This document shows, piece after piece, positions 9,968 through 18,147 of a stretch of DNA of 64,000 nt. Source of the DNA: Bdellovibrionales bacterium (GTDB lineage: Bacteria > Bdellovibrionota > UBA1018 > CAIMNF01); the NCBI GenBank assembly GCA_018266375.1, contig JAFEAO010000006.1, positions 124,001-188,000 of the forward strand, written 5' to 3'. Position 1 is the first letter of the stretch. Each line of letters starts with the position of its first letter. A model generated the notes under the pieces. It was not told the origin of the DNA. It searched no databases and saw nothing but the letters and a program-made list of their open reading frames with translations. Position numbers and translations under genes: made by a program.

Positions 9968-10888
9968 CTATTGTTTGAGTAATTTCGCGCAAGCTGCCGG
10001 CATAGCCTTGATACCTGAGTCCACCGGTTTAAAAAATTGGTTTAAAAGTTGTTCGTCAACGTATTTGTCTTCGGTACCATTAGCGTCGATCTCGGTTTTA
10101 TGTGGAACCACTTCCGCGCACCCGTCGCCCGCAGGCTGCTCGTCTTGATGCGTACATTGCTTCTCGTCGGCTGGGCAGTAGAGACGGACGTGAAAATGCT
10201 CGTCATGTCCCGGCCAAGGACGCAGTTTGTGAAGCCAATCGCGGTCGCCTTCGCCAAGGGTCGAGCACAAGTAGACTTTGATCGCCGGATTTACAAAAAT
10301 GCGCTGAACGAGATCATTCTCAGCGGCGACTTTCAGTTTCAAAATCTGCTTCTCGCCGAATTTCTTCGGGTCGACGATTCCGTTTTCATTGAGGACGGAA
10401 AGAAGCGGAAGTTTTTCGCGCTCGTCCAAAGTGAGAGAACGTTGCTCTTGCTCTGGATGATTCCAGAACCAAACGTCGACATCCAGACCGATCTGATGGC
10501 TTTTGTGGCCGTAAGGCATGGTGCCGCCGCGAGGCTGGCCCATGTCTCCGATCAAGAGTGGGGCGTCCATCGCTTGAAGTGTAGCGGCCAGATCCTGGAC
10601 GTATTGAATCATTATCGGATGTCCGTAGTAACGATTGCGAGACGGACGCATCACTTGGTAACCGTCGCCATCGAGGGGCAGAGTGTGCGCACCTGCGACG
10701 CAGCCGTTAGAATAGAAGCCAATCGATGAGGTATCGCCACGAGTTGGGGCCGCGACCCGGCTCCACGCATTTTGCGGTAGTGGTGTCGGTGCGGCTTTAA
10801 TCGTGCTAATTGTTGCTGCTTGGACTGGCATGAGGCCAGTATACATGAATACCGAACAAATACCGAACAAAATATCCCTAAATCCCAT
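9968..10888 (-). CDS. mepA: Penicillin-insensitive murein endopeptidase MepA
   Basis: A periplasmic LAS-family zinc endopeptidase that cuts the D-Ala-mDAP cross-links of peptidoglycan. The family motifs are clear: RPSRNRYYGHP, GDMGQPRGGTMPYGHKSHQ followed by IGLDVDVWF (His and Asp zinc ligands), and KLRPWPGHDEHFHVRL with the last zinc His. I chose the ATG at 10888 (about 306 residues) because it follows an AGGAAG and gives a signal peptide (MGFRDILFGICSVFMYTGL to VQA). A TTG at 10912 would add 8 residues. It lies downstream of another murein hydrolase gene on the same strand, 63 bases away. Confidence 0.93.
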   Translation of the reverse strand: MGFRDILFGICSVFMYTGLMPVQAATISTIKAAPTPLPQNAWSRVAAPTRGDTSSIGFYSNGCVAGAHTLPLDGDGYQVMRPSRNRYYGHPIMIQYVQDLAATLQAMDAPLLIGDMGQPRGGTMPYGHKSHQIGLDVDVWFWNHPEQEQRSLTLDEREKLPLLSVLNENGIVDPKKFGEKQILKLKVAAENDLVQRIFVNPAIKVYLCSTLGEGDRDWLHKLRPWPGHDEHFHVRLYCPADEKQCTHQDEQPAGDGCAEVVPHKTEIDANGTEDKYVDEQLLNQFFKPVDSGIKAMPAACAKLLKQ

Positions 10889-10975
10889 CTTCCTGAAATA
10901 AAAGAACGCCAAGGAGATGTAAAGAGGATAGGCGACAAAAGTGCCAAAATCTCAACGTGATTAACGCGATTGGTC

Positions 10976-12667
10976 TTAGATGTTATTGGAGTTTTCGATC
11001 TTCACGCTGTCGAGTTGTTCGGTGTCGAGTTTCAGCTCACCCGGATTTGAACCGAGGTTCTGGAAATATTCGAGGACGCCGGTTGAAATCCCCTGCGCGA
11101 CTTTTTCGATGCGAGTTGGATATGTGAAAGTCAAGGTCTCGCGAGTGTACTGATCCGTGTAGGTAGCCTCGCCATCCTTTTTAATGAGTTCGAAGAATTC
11201 GCTCAGCGTGTCGTAGTGCAGGCACTCGAGATAAGCCACGAGGCCTTGAGTTGAGCGACGGGTCACTTGTAAATTGCGCGCGTAAACGCCGTCTTTAACG
11301 TTGACCGCAACAGTCTGACCGTTGATGACCATCTCGGCGCTGTTCAACAATGAAAGGTCCAAGCTTTTAGAGACGGAAGTGGCGATCGTGCTCGTGAGGT
11401 TGACGGATTCGTTCCACTTTCGTGAATTCAACGCGTGATACATGCCGTAGGCTCTCGATAAACGCGAACCGCTTTCGTTCATGCCGAAGCTTCCGGGTAC
11501 GAAGCCTTCGACTTTGTTTTCGTCGGACGCGGCGACGTACCTGCCTTTGTTGTCCAGGTAATAGAGCTTGTTGTTGACGAGGTAGTATTCGTTTTGGACC
11601 GCATCGTAGTGGATATCGATCGTGAGATGTGGATGAAAATCATCGATCGCGTTGACGCGAGCTTCGAGATCTTCGCCTTTGAGATACATATTAGCCATGA
11701 AAGCTTGTTTATCTTTCAGGCCTCTTGCGGTCAAAACTCCATCCGCACCGGTCTCAAACTTCGGAAACATCCTGCTAACCGACGGCGAGGCGAGAAGTTT
11801 CTTTTTGAAAGCGGCATCGCCCAAGGTGAGCAATCTTTCGGAGCGCATCCAGCCGTCGAAGCTGTCGTAGAAGTATTGATTGCGTGTCGCAGTGTAGTTG
11901 TGATCCAGGTAAGGAACATTACTGACCGGGCCCATTTTATTGCGGGTGATTTTAACGTCAGCTCCGAGGTCTTTCAACGCATTCGCTGTCAGGAACGCGG
12001 TCCAAAGGGTGAGCTCGCCTTCGCGAATGTGTCCCATCAGCTGCTTCTTACCTTTACCGTTATAAATGGAGACCCATTTTCCGTCGTAGTCTTCCCATTC
12101 TTCGGTTCCCATGTGTCCGGGATCAATGATGATTCGAACTCCGGCGAGAGGCGGGTTTTCGGAATTGCTTTCCTTGACTTGTTCGCTGATTCTGGCGAGC
12201 GTGCCCATGAGGTCGCTCGAGTCTTCGCTTGGTCCGTTAGGCTTGACATCGATTCCGAAATCCAAATATTTAGCCGGGAGAAGACCGCTGAAATAGTCGC
12301 GGAAAAGTTCGAAGCGAGTCGTGCTTTTAGAAAGGTAACGCTGAATCGCGCCATCCGGATCCACGAAGCGTAGGGTATCCATGAAAGATTGTGCTGAAGT
12401 CTCGCGAGCTGACGGGAATTGTTTGATGACGGTTGGTTCCGGCTCGAGAGGAATACCGAGAATTTTCAAACCGAGTTCGAATTTGACGAGGTTGCGGCCG
12501 TCTTCGACTCGCGTAACTCCCGATTTTTCTGTGCTGTCGGTGTGGAGAGAGAACTCGTAACCGAATCCTTCGTTTTCGAAGGCGTGAACGTTGAGACTTA
12601 AACCGAGGCTCAAGCCGTAGAGTAGAGTCGTGAGAGTCGCTGCTGGATACCGCTTCATTGCGGTCAT
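10976..12667 (-). CDS. Exported N-acetylmuramoyl-L-alanine amidase-like protein (Amidase_3)
   Basis: A 563-residue protein with a signal peptide (cut near VHA, residue 29). From about residue 175 it carries an Amidase_3 zinc-amidase core: RIIIDPGHMGTEEW (first His), REGELTLWTAFL (Glu ligand), LTIDIHYDA (second His) and LVAYLECLHYD (catalytic Glu). All four key residues seem present, but a long insertion (about 120 residues) lies between the Glu and the second His, and the N-terminal 170 residues are unassigned. It would cut the glycan-peptide bond of murein. With mepA downstream it forms a small murein-hydrolase pair. The start could also be the ATG at 12658. Confidence 0.83.
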   Translation of the reverse strand: MTAMKRYPAATLTTLLYGLSLGLSLNVHAFENEGFGYEFSLHTDSTEKSGVTRVEDGRNLVKFELGLKILGIPLEPEPTVIKQFPSARETSAQSFMDTLRFVDPDGAIQRYLSKSTTRFELFRDYFSGLLPAKYLDFGIDVKPNGPSEDSSDLMGTLARISEQVKESNSENPPLAGVRIIIDPGHMGTEEWEDYDGKWVSIYNGKGKKQLMGHIREGELTLWTAFLTANALKDLGADVKITRNKMGPVSNVPYLDHNYTATRNQYFYDSFDGWMRSERLLTLGDAAFKKKLLASPSVSRMFPKFETGADGVLTARGLKDKQAFMANMYLKGEDLEARVNAIDDFHPHLTIDIHYDAVQNEYYLVNNKLYYLDNKGRYVAASDENKVEGFVPGSFGMNESGSRLSRAYGMYHALNSRKWNESVNLTSTIATSVSKSLDLSLLNSAEMVINGQTVAVNVKDGVYARNLQVTRRSTQGLVAYLECLHYDTLSEFFELIKKDGEATYTDQYTRETLTFTYPTRIEKVAQGISTGVLEYFQNLGSNPGELKLDTEQLDSVKIENSNNI

Positions 12668-12711
12668 ATATTGATGGAGACTCGTTTGTTAGTCAAGCGC
12701 CGGAATAAAGA

Positions 12712-14016
12712 ATGGCTCGTGAAATGAATACCGTTTACACTGGAGTTATGAATATTAGTTTGCGCAAGGAAATCATCGGTGGGATCACAACTTTCTTAAC
12801 GGTAGCGTACATCATCTTCGTTAACCCGAGCATCCTTGCGACAGAGGGCACGGGAATGAGTTTCAGCGGAGTGATGACGGCGACCGTGATTCTCTCGTTC
12901 TCGATGACTTTGCTCATGGGGTTGTATGCGAAACTTCCGTTCGCGGTCGCGCCCGGGATGGGGATCAACGCGTTTTTTACCTTCTCGGTGATCTTAGGGC
13001 AGCAAGTGCCCTGGCAAACGGCGCTTGGGATCATTTTTTGGGCGGGCGTTTTGTTTTTGATCACGTCGATCGCGCCGATTCGGATGAAAATCGCGACGGC
13101 GATTCCGTCTTCGCTTCGAATCGCGGCCGCATGCGGGATCGGATTTTTCCTGACGTTGATCGGGCTTAAGAACGCTGGACTCGTGGTGGCGAATCCCGCG
13201 ACTCTCGTCGCACTCGGACCGCTCACTCGTCAGACCCTGATCGTGGTGCTTTCGATTGTTTTAATCCTGGTGCTCATGCGCCGAAAAAGCCCGCTCGCGT
13301 TTTTGGCGGGCATTGCTTTTGCGACGGTCGTGGCGCTTGCGACCGGAATGATTCAGATGCCCACGTCGATGTTTAGCGCGCCCGATTTTTCGAGCGTGTT
13401 CTTTAAACTCGATATTTGGGGGGCGTTGAAGCTGAGTTTGATTCCGACGATGGTGTCGATCTTCTTTACTGATCTCTTCGATTCGATCTCGACCTTTGTG
13501 GGCGTCTCGCACGCAACAGGGATGCTTGATCGCGACGGCAATCCTAAAAACTTAAAAGAAGGGCTCATCACCGACGCGCTCGCAACTTTGTTTGCGGGTT
13601 TGTTCGGAACATCTTCGGGCACCGCTTTTATCGAGAGTGCCGCGGGCATCGAAGCCGGCGCCCGTACGGGTACGGCGTCGATCGTGACCGCGCTTTGTTT
13701 TTTGCCGTGTCTATTTTTGGCGCCGATTGCAGGAATGGTTCCGGCATATGCTACGGCGCCCGTGCTCATCGTCGTTGGTGGGCTCATGTTTAAAAGTGTG
13801 ACGGCCTTGAAATTCGATGCGCTCGAGGATTTGATTCCGGCGTTTCTGACGATCGTGCTCATTCCGTTTACGTTTTCGATCACGCAAGGCATGCTCTGGG
13901 GGTTTATCGCGCACGTGGTTTTGTACGCGCTTGCCGGTCGTCGCAAGGATTTATCGCCCTGGATGATGGGAATCGGCGCGCTCTCGCTCGCGCTATTGAT
14001 TGCGCAACACTCTTAA
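12712..14016 (+). CDS. AzgA-type purine (guanine/hypoxanthine/adenine) permease
   Basis: A 434-residue, highly hydrophobic member of the AzgA branch of nucleobase permeases, with 12-14 membrane segments. Landmarks: GGITTFLTVAYIIFVNPSI at the start, FAVAPGMGINAFF, FTDLFDSISTFVGV, GTSSGTAFIESAAGI followed by EAGARTG, and TQGMLWGFIAHV near the end. It imports purine bases with protons. The first ATG at 12712 is used; an ATG at 12748 is a possible shorter start. It is convergent with and overlaps by 4 bases the guanine deaminase gene, which fits a purine-use role. Confidence 0.9.
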   Translation: MAREMNTVYTGVMNISLRKEIIGGITTFLTVAYIIFVNPSILATEGTGMSFSGVMTATVILSFSMTLLMGLYAKLPFAVAPGMGINAFFTFSVILGQQVPWQTALGIIFWAGVLFLITSIAPIRMKIATAIPSSLRIAAACGIGFFLTLIGLKNAGLVVANPATLVALGPLTRQTLIVVLSIVLILVLMRRKSPLAFLAGIAFATVVALATGMIQMPTSMFSAPDFSSVFFKLDIWGALKLSLIPTMVSIFFTDLFDSISTFVGVSHATGMLDRDGNPKNLKEGLITDALATLFAGLFGTSSGTAFIESAAGIEAGARTGTASIVTALCFLPCLFLAPIAGMVPAYATAPVLIVVGGLMFKSVTALKFDALEDLIPAFLTIVLIPFTFSITQGMLWGFIAHVVLYALAGRRKDLSPWMMGIGALSLALLIAQHS

Positions 14017-14486
14017 TAACGAACTTTGTCCGCCTTCGCTTTCCAGTTTTTGAAAACCTTGAGTGCTTGATCGCGCATGAGCGGCTCGCGCGGGATGGAA
14101 CGCGATTCGGGCTCGAGTGCGATCTCTTTGTAAATAAAGTCGTCGTCGAAATCGATCGCGGCAGCGTCGTCTTTGGTGTTGCCGTAGTAAATCTTTTTGA
14201 TCCTCGCCCAGTAGATGGAGGAGAGGCACATCGGGCAAGGCTCACAGCTGGTGTAGATCTCGCAATCGGTAAGTTCGAAGGTCCCTAAGTTTTTGCACGC
14301 GTCTCGAATCGCGGTCACTTCGGCATGAGCGGTGGGGTCATTGGTCGAGGTAACCTTGTTCCAGCCTTCTCCGACGATCCTACCCTGACGGACGATCACT
14401 GCGCCAAAGGGTCCGCCGGCGCCGCTATCCATGTTTTTTTGAGAAAGATCGATTGCCCGCTGCATGAATTGATTTTTTGATTCCAC
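14013..14486 (-). CDS. guaD: Guanine deaminase, cytidine-deaminase family
   Basis: A 157-residue zinc deaminase resembling Bacillus GuaD, which turns guanine into xanthine. The zinc site is HAEVTAIRDAC (His and catalytic Glu, about residue 53) and SCEPCPMC (two Cys, about residue 83). GGPFGAVIV, NDPTAHAE and the C-terminal FDDDFIYKEI are close to the Bacillus enzyme and separate it from TadA. The product xanthine is the substrate of the xanthine dehydrogenase encoded nearby. The gene overlaps the permease stop by 4 bases. Confidence 0.9.
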   Translation of the reverse strand: MESKNQFMQRAIDLSQKNMDSGAGGPFGAVIVRQGRIVGEGWNKVTSTNDPTAHAEVTAIRDACKNLGTFELTDCEIYTSCEPCPMCLSSIYWARIKKIYYGNTKDDAAAIDFDDDFIYKEIALEPESRSIPREPLMRDQALKVFKNWKAKADKVRY

Positions 14487-14515
14487 GATTCGGTTTTACC
14501 CTCTAATTTTAAGTC

Positions 14516-15406
14516 ATGCAAACAGAGACCGAGAATCGAGTCGCGAAATACGCTTCCATCCAAGCCATGGCCGAAATCGGGCTAGGGAGTTTTATCCATG
14601 CGCTCCATATTCCGGTCGGAGGGCATGTCCTCTCCATCAACCAGTTGGTTTGCTTGGGGCTGACTTCGAGGAATACTCGCATTCGCGGTGTTGCGGTTAC
14701 CGAGTCCATGTCGGTGACGACGATTGTAACTTTGCTCAAAACTTTATCTCCGGCGGGTAAACGTTTGATGCCGATGCTTGCGATTTTTATGCAGGGAATG
14801 CTTTTTAGTCTAGGCTTGGGCGTGCTTGGTGCAAACGTCGTTGGGATCATCGTTGGCTCAGCGATGTCGTCGCTCTGGGCGTTTATCCAGCCTCTCACGA
14901 TGGCTTACTTACTCTTTGGTCTTACGTTCTTCCAAGCGTTTGTGCGGATTTGGGAAGACTTAGCAAAGCAACTCCATATCAACCCCGAGATTGGCATTTG
15001 GTTTATCAGCGCGCTCGTGATCGGGAAGATGGTGCTGGCGTGCGCCGCCGGTGCCGCTGCTTGGACGGCGGACGAACGTTTTGAAGCGCGCTATTTGGCA
15101 CGCGTCGATCAGTGGTGGAGGCGAGCCCGGGGGAACGTGCCTCAGGCGGCAGCGCGTACGCGGAAGGCGGGTCCATTTATAGGCGCATTTCTCGATTTGC
15201 TGAGCCCACTGTTTTTGGCGTCGCTCTTGTTGTGCGTGATTTTCTTGAAAGCAGAAGGCTGGCCTTTCGCTGCTCGCACCGTTGGCGTGACCTATATGTT
15301 TTTCCTGGCGCTGCGATTGATCCCGGTTGAAAAGTTGCGTAGAGTGGTCGCTCGCTATCCGAGCCTCGATCGCGCTTATCGTGCGGTACTGAATAAAACG
15401 GAGTAG
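14516..15406 (+). CDS. Multi-pass membrane protein of unknown function, 296 aa
   Basis: Not recognised with confidence. It has about six to seven hydrophobic segments: around residues 75-100, 100-120, 125-145, 155-180 and 215-260. The first 45 residues (GLGSFIHALHIPVGGHVLSIN) recall substrate-binding S components of energy-coupling transporters, but this is only a resemblance. A basic amphipathic stretch (DQWWRRARG) sits near residue 195. It is divergent from guaD by 29 bases, and its end overlaps the next convergent gene by 31 bases. Location suggests, but does not prove, a link to purine transport. Confidence 0.75.
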   Translation: MQTETENRVAKYASIQAMAEIGLGSFIHALHIPVGGHVLSINQLVCLGLTSRNTRIRGVAVTESMSVTTIVTLLKTLSPAGKRLMPMLAIFMQGMLFSLGLGVLGANVVGIIVGSAMSSLWAFIQPLTMAYLLFGLTFFQAFVRIWEDLAKQLHINPEIGIWFISALVIGKMVLACAAGAAAWTADERFEARYLARVDQWWRRARGNVPQAAARTRKAGPFIGAFLDLLSPLFLASLLLCVIFLKAEGWPFAARTVGVTYMFFLALRLIPVEKLRRVVARYPSLDRAYRAVLNKTE

Positions 15407-16761
15407 ATTGTCTTGTCTTCGCGGCCGATGGATTCGTAATGAGTAAACTCGTAGATGGCCGCCGGAGTCGTCAGTGTTGCACGGGCTTTGGCGATCTCAG
15501 CATCGGATTTGTTGGCGAGTGCGAGCGACATCAAGCGAACGTCGATGTCTTCTCCGGGAGCGGGCTTTGAAATTTGCTCGCACGGCAAAGTAAATGAAGC
15601 TTTGGAATGGCCGGTGCGGATGGCACCGACGTAAATGCCGCTTACAAAGATGCCAAACTCGTTGGTGGTCGGTGTCACGCCTTCGATGGAGATGAGGCAT
15701 TCGTTTTGCGGACGGGCTTTGAGTGCTTCTACCGGAGTCGGGATCGATTCACGCGAAGCGAGGGTGTCGTCGATTTTTTTCAAGAAAGCTCGGAAGACGG
15801 GAGGTTCCATCGGTGTCACGTGTTCCATGCTGAGATAAGTAAATTCTTTTGAAGTCATGAGCAAGCGATCGGGACGATTCGCAGATTTAAAGTTGCGCTC
15901 GAGTGAATAGACTTTGCGGATCGCTTGATTGTGGCAGGCAAATATCGTGAGCGAGCGAAGCGACGGCGATAAAAACTTAAAGAAGGAATCGGGGTAGCCG
16001 TTTCTGGCCGAGTCGACGAGCTGTCCGGATTCGGTTGAGTGTTGAAGAATAATGACGTTTCGAACTGCCGGATTATTAAGCGCGCTCTTGAGATCGTCGA
16101 GATGAGTGATCGGCACGAACGTCCAGTTGAGCTTGAGTTCGCTTTTAAATTTGTAGAATTGACGATGCAGGACTTTGGCCTGCGCATCCATCTCGGCGTC
16201 GAACAAATCAAATCTGCGGGATATTGATGTTACGAGCTTGTCGAGATCGAAGCCGTCTTCTTTGGCTTTTTTTACGCAAGCTTCGGTACTGCCGGTTTTA
16301 CGGAGGCGGTACTGTTCGTTACGCATCTTATTGATGGCTTTGTTGAGCTTCTTATATTCGGTGATGTCTTTTTTAAGTTGCTCGGGATTCTCTTTGGCTT
16401 CGATCGGCGAGAGCGAGAAGATAATGTTTTCTTGGGATGCCTGCCCGTCAGCTGCCGTGGCTTCGACGGTGCCGTCGTTTGACTTGACATCGGTGGTAGG
16501 CGCCTCGCTCAAAAACGAGTCCACCTGCGCGTAATACTTGGGATTAAACATGCGCCGTAACATATCGCCACCGATTTTCCAGAAGAGGCCCTTTTGCTTG
16601 GGCGCGTGGACGATGCCGGCACAATACTCGGTGAGCTTGTCCTGACTGCCCGGCATTTGCGCGAGCGCCGAAACGGGCAGAGAGAAGATGAAAATTGCGA
16701 TGATGGCCAATTTTATTGAGCGTACAGTGTACGCTTTTGCTCGGATTTTATGCACATTCAA
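15376..16761 (-). CDS. Exported protein of unknown function, 461 aa
   Basis: Not recognised. The N-terminus has a signal peptide (LAIIAIFIFSLPVSALAQ). No ATG is available: the frame opens with TTG at 16761, with GTG at 16755 as an alternative, and there is no good ribosome site. The start is 6 bases after the stop of the upstream gene, so translational coupling is likely. The middle has a charged helical region (residues 120-200). A strand-rich part contains IILQHSTESGQLVDS and LTIFACHNQAI, which could be a small alpha/beta domain. Probably periplasmic. Confidence 0.7.
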   Translation of the reverse strand: MNVHKIRAKAYTVRSIKLAIIAIFIFSLPVSALAQMPGSQDKLTEYCAGIVHAPKQKGLFWKIGGDMLRRMFNPKYYAQVDSFLSEAPTTDVKSNDGTVEATAADGQASQENIIFSLSPIEAKENPEQLKKDITEYKKLNKAINKMRNEQYRLRKTGSTEACVKKAKEDGFDLDKLVTSISRRFDLFDAEMDAQAKVLHRQFYKFKSELKLNWTFVPITHLDDLKSALNNPAVRNVIILQHSTESGQLVDSARNGYPDSFFKFLSPSLRSLTIFACHNQAIRKVYSLERNFKSANRPDRLLMTSKEFTYLSMEHVTPMEPPVFRAFLKKIDDTLASRESIPTPVEALKARPQNECLISIEGVTPTTNEFGIFVSGIYVGAIRTGHSKASFTLPCEQISKPAPGEDIDVRLMSLALANKSDAEIAKARATLTTPAAIYEFTHYESIGREDKTIYSVLFSTAR

Positions 16762-16767
16762 AATCGA

Positions 16768-17247
16768 TTACTGAAGGTCGATCGCAAGTTGCTCGAAAGA
16801 CGCGCGGTTATCGTCGTTCTTGATCGCTTTGCGAAGGATTTTTGCAACAACGTCAGCTGGAAGTTTCACTTCCACTTTGTTCACGCCTTCGTTAGCTTTG
16901 AATTGTTTGTTGCCCTCTTGAGTGAGCGCCGTAGCGAGTTCGTCAGCGATCGCCGGTTGAGTCGCAAGAGCGGTGTACTTGCTCTTAAGCATGTTGCTGA
17001 CGTAGTTAGAAGCGGTATTCGCGTCGAGGACGATCCACCCCGGTCCCCAGCCGAAAAGGCCGCCGACGAAAAAGATAATGCCGAGCACTTGGAAAGTGTG
17101 GCGTGCGTCGTCGTTCATGTCAGTGTTGGTGCGGCCGACTGCATAGAACACGATGCCTGCGTTTGCTTTTGGCGGAGTCGCGATGCTGGCTGCGAACGTA
17201 AGCGTGAGCGCGAGAACGATCGTTTTAACGACTTTCGAATTTTTCAT
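16768..17247 (-). CDS. Exported protein with one hydrophobic segment, 159 aa
   Basis: Not recognised. The ATG at 17247 is fixed by an AGGAG seven bases upstream and gives a clean signal peptide (MKNSKVVKTIVLALTLTFA, cut near ANA). A hydrophobic Gly-rich stretch (LGIIFFVGGLFGWGPGWIVL, about residues 53-72) could be a membrane helix. The rest is helical, ending in VEVKLPADVVAKILRKAI. A near-consensus sigma-70 promoter sits 22 bases upstream, so this gene probably heads a two-gene unit with the 461-residue exported protein. Confidence 0.78.
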   Translation of the reverse strand: MKNSKVVKTIVLALTLTFAASIATPPKANAGIVFYAVGRTNTDMNDDARHTFQVLGIIFFVGGLFGWGPGWIVLDANTASNYVSNMLKSKYTALATQPAIADELATALTQEGNKQFKANEGVNKVEVKLPADVVAKILRKAIKNDDNRASFEQLAIDLQ

Positions 17248-17268
17248 GAAGAATCTCCTGTGTCGTGG

Positions 17269-17297
17269 TTTATAGCAAAGAGAGATTGCCATGTAAA
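17269..17297 (-). promoter_or_regulatory. Sigma-70 type promoter for the two exported proteins
   Basis: On the minus strand TTTACA (17297-17292), a 17-base spacer and TATAAA (17274-17269) match the -35/-10 consensus at 5/6 each with the ideal spacing. The start codon of the 159-residue protein is at 17247. Confidence 0.75.
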
Positions 17298-17340
17298 TAA
17301 AGTTTGTGTAAATAACAAGTTGCGGGTTCGAAGATCAACC

Positions 17341-18147
17341 TTACTCGTCGATCCTCTGACTGAGTCGGTCGCGTACTTGGATGAGTTCTGAGATGATACT
17401 GAGCGAAATTTCGGCCGGATCGTTCTTGCCGAACGGCAAACCCATCGGGCAGCGGAGACCGTCGATCGCTTTTTGCGGATAGCCCTCGGCCTTCAGTTCG
17501 TTCCGTATCTTCAAACCTTTGACTTTGCTGCCGATGATTCCGTAATAAGAATCCGGAAACAGTCTCAAAACTTCGCGTAAGACCGGCATGTCGGTCGCGT
17601 GTCCGCGAGTCATGATCGCAAACGACGGCCGGACATTCGGCTCCTTTGCAAGCTCGGCGAGGTACTCTTTGGGTTCCGGCATGCAGATGTATTCGAGGTT
17701 CGACGATTTTGGAAATTTTTGAATCCACTCCGGCCGTGAGTCCACAAAAGTAGCCCGACAATCGAGCATACGAAGGATGCGCGCCATTTTTTGCGCCGTA
17801 TGCCCAGCGCCGAACACGATCACGCGCCATGCGGCCGCGGGCGCGATCTTTTCGAAGAGATATGTGCCTTCTCCGCCGCAGGTCATGCCGATGTCGCGTT
17901 GTAGATTCCAATTGAAAGTTTTTGGGTCGATGTGGCCGGGCTCGGCGAGCATTTTCTTGGCTTCTTCGATGCAACGAGCTTCGACTTTGCCGCCGCCGAC
18001 GGTTCCGGCATGAATTCCGTCCGCAGTCACGATGGCTTTTGCTCCCGGATCTTGAGGAGCGTGTCCGCGCCCTCCGATCATCGTCACGATGACAAACGGC
18101 GTTCCCGAACGTTCAAGTTTTGCGGCTTCCGCCCAAGGATGTTTCAT
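17341..18147 (-). CDS. xdhC: XdhC/CoxI-family molybdenum cofactor chaperone
   Basis: About 268 residues. XdhC binds molybdenum cofactor, helps add the sulfido ligand and delivers it to the XdhB subunit. The N-terminal XdhC_CoxI domain is marked by GTPFVIVTMIGGRG and GTVGGGKVEARCIEEA. The C-terminal Rossmann part has VIVFGAGHTAQKMARIL (GxGxxxxxM) and ends with GIIGSKVKGLKIRNEL. The ATG at 18147 overlaps the xdhB stop as ATGA, so this start is preferred over a longer frame from 18267. Third gene of the xdhABC operon. Confidence 0.92.
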   Translation of the reverse strand: MKHPWAEAAKLERSGTPFVIVTMIGGRGHAPQDPGAKAIVTADGIHAGTVGGGKVEARCIEEAKKMLAEPGHIDPKTFNWNLQRDIGMTCGGEGTYLFEKIAPAAAWRVIVFGAGHTAQKMARILRMLDCRATFVDSRPEWIQKFPKSSNLEYICMPEPKEYLAELAKEPNVRPSFAIMTRGHATDMPVLREVLRLFPDSYYGIIGSKVKGLKIRNELKAEGYPQKAIDGLRCPMGLPFGKNDPAEISLSIISELIQVRDRLSQRIDE

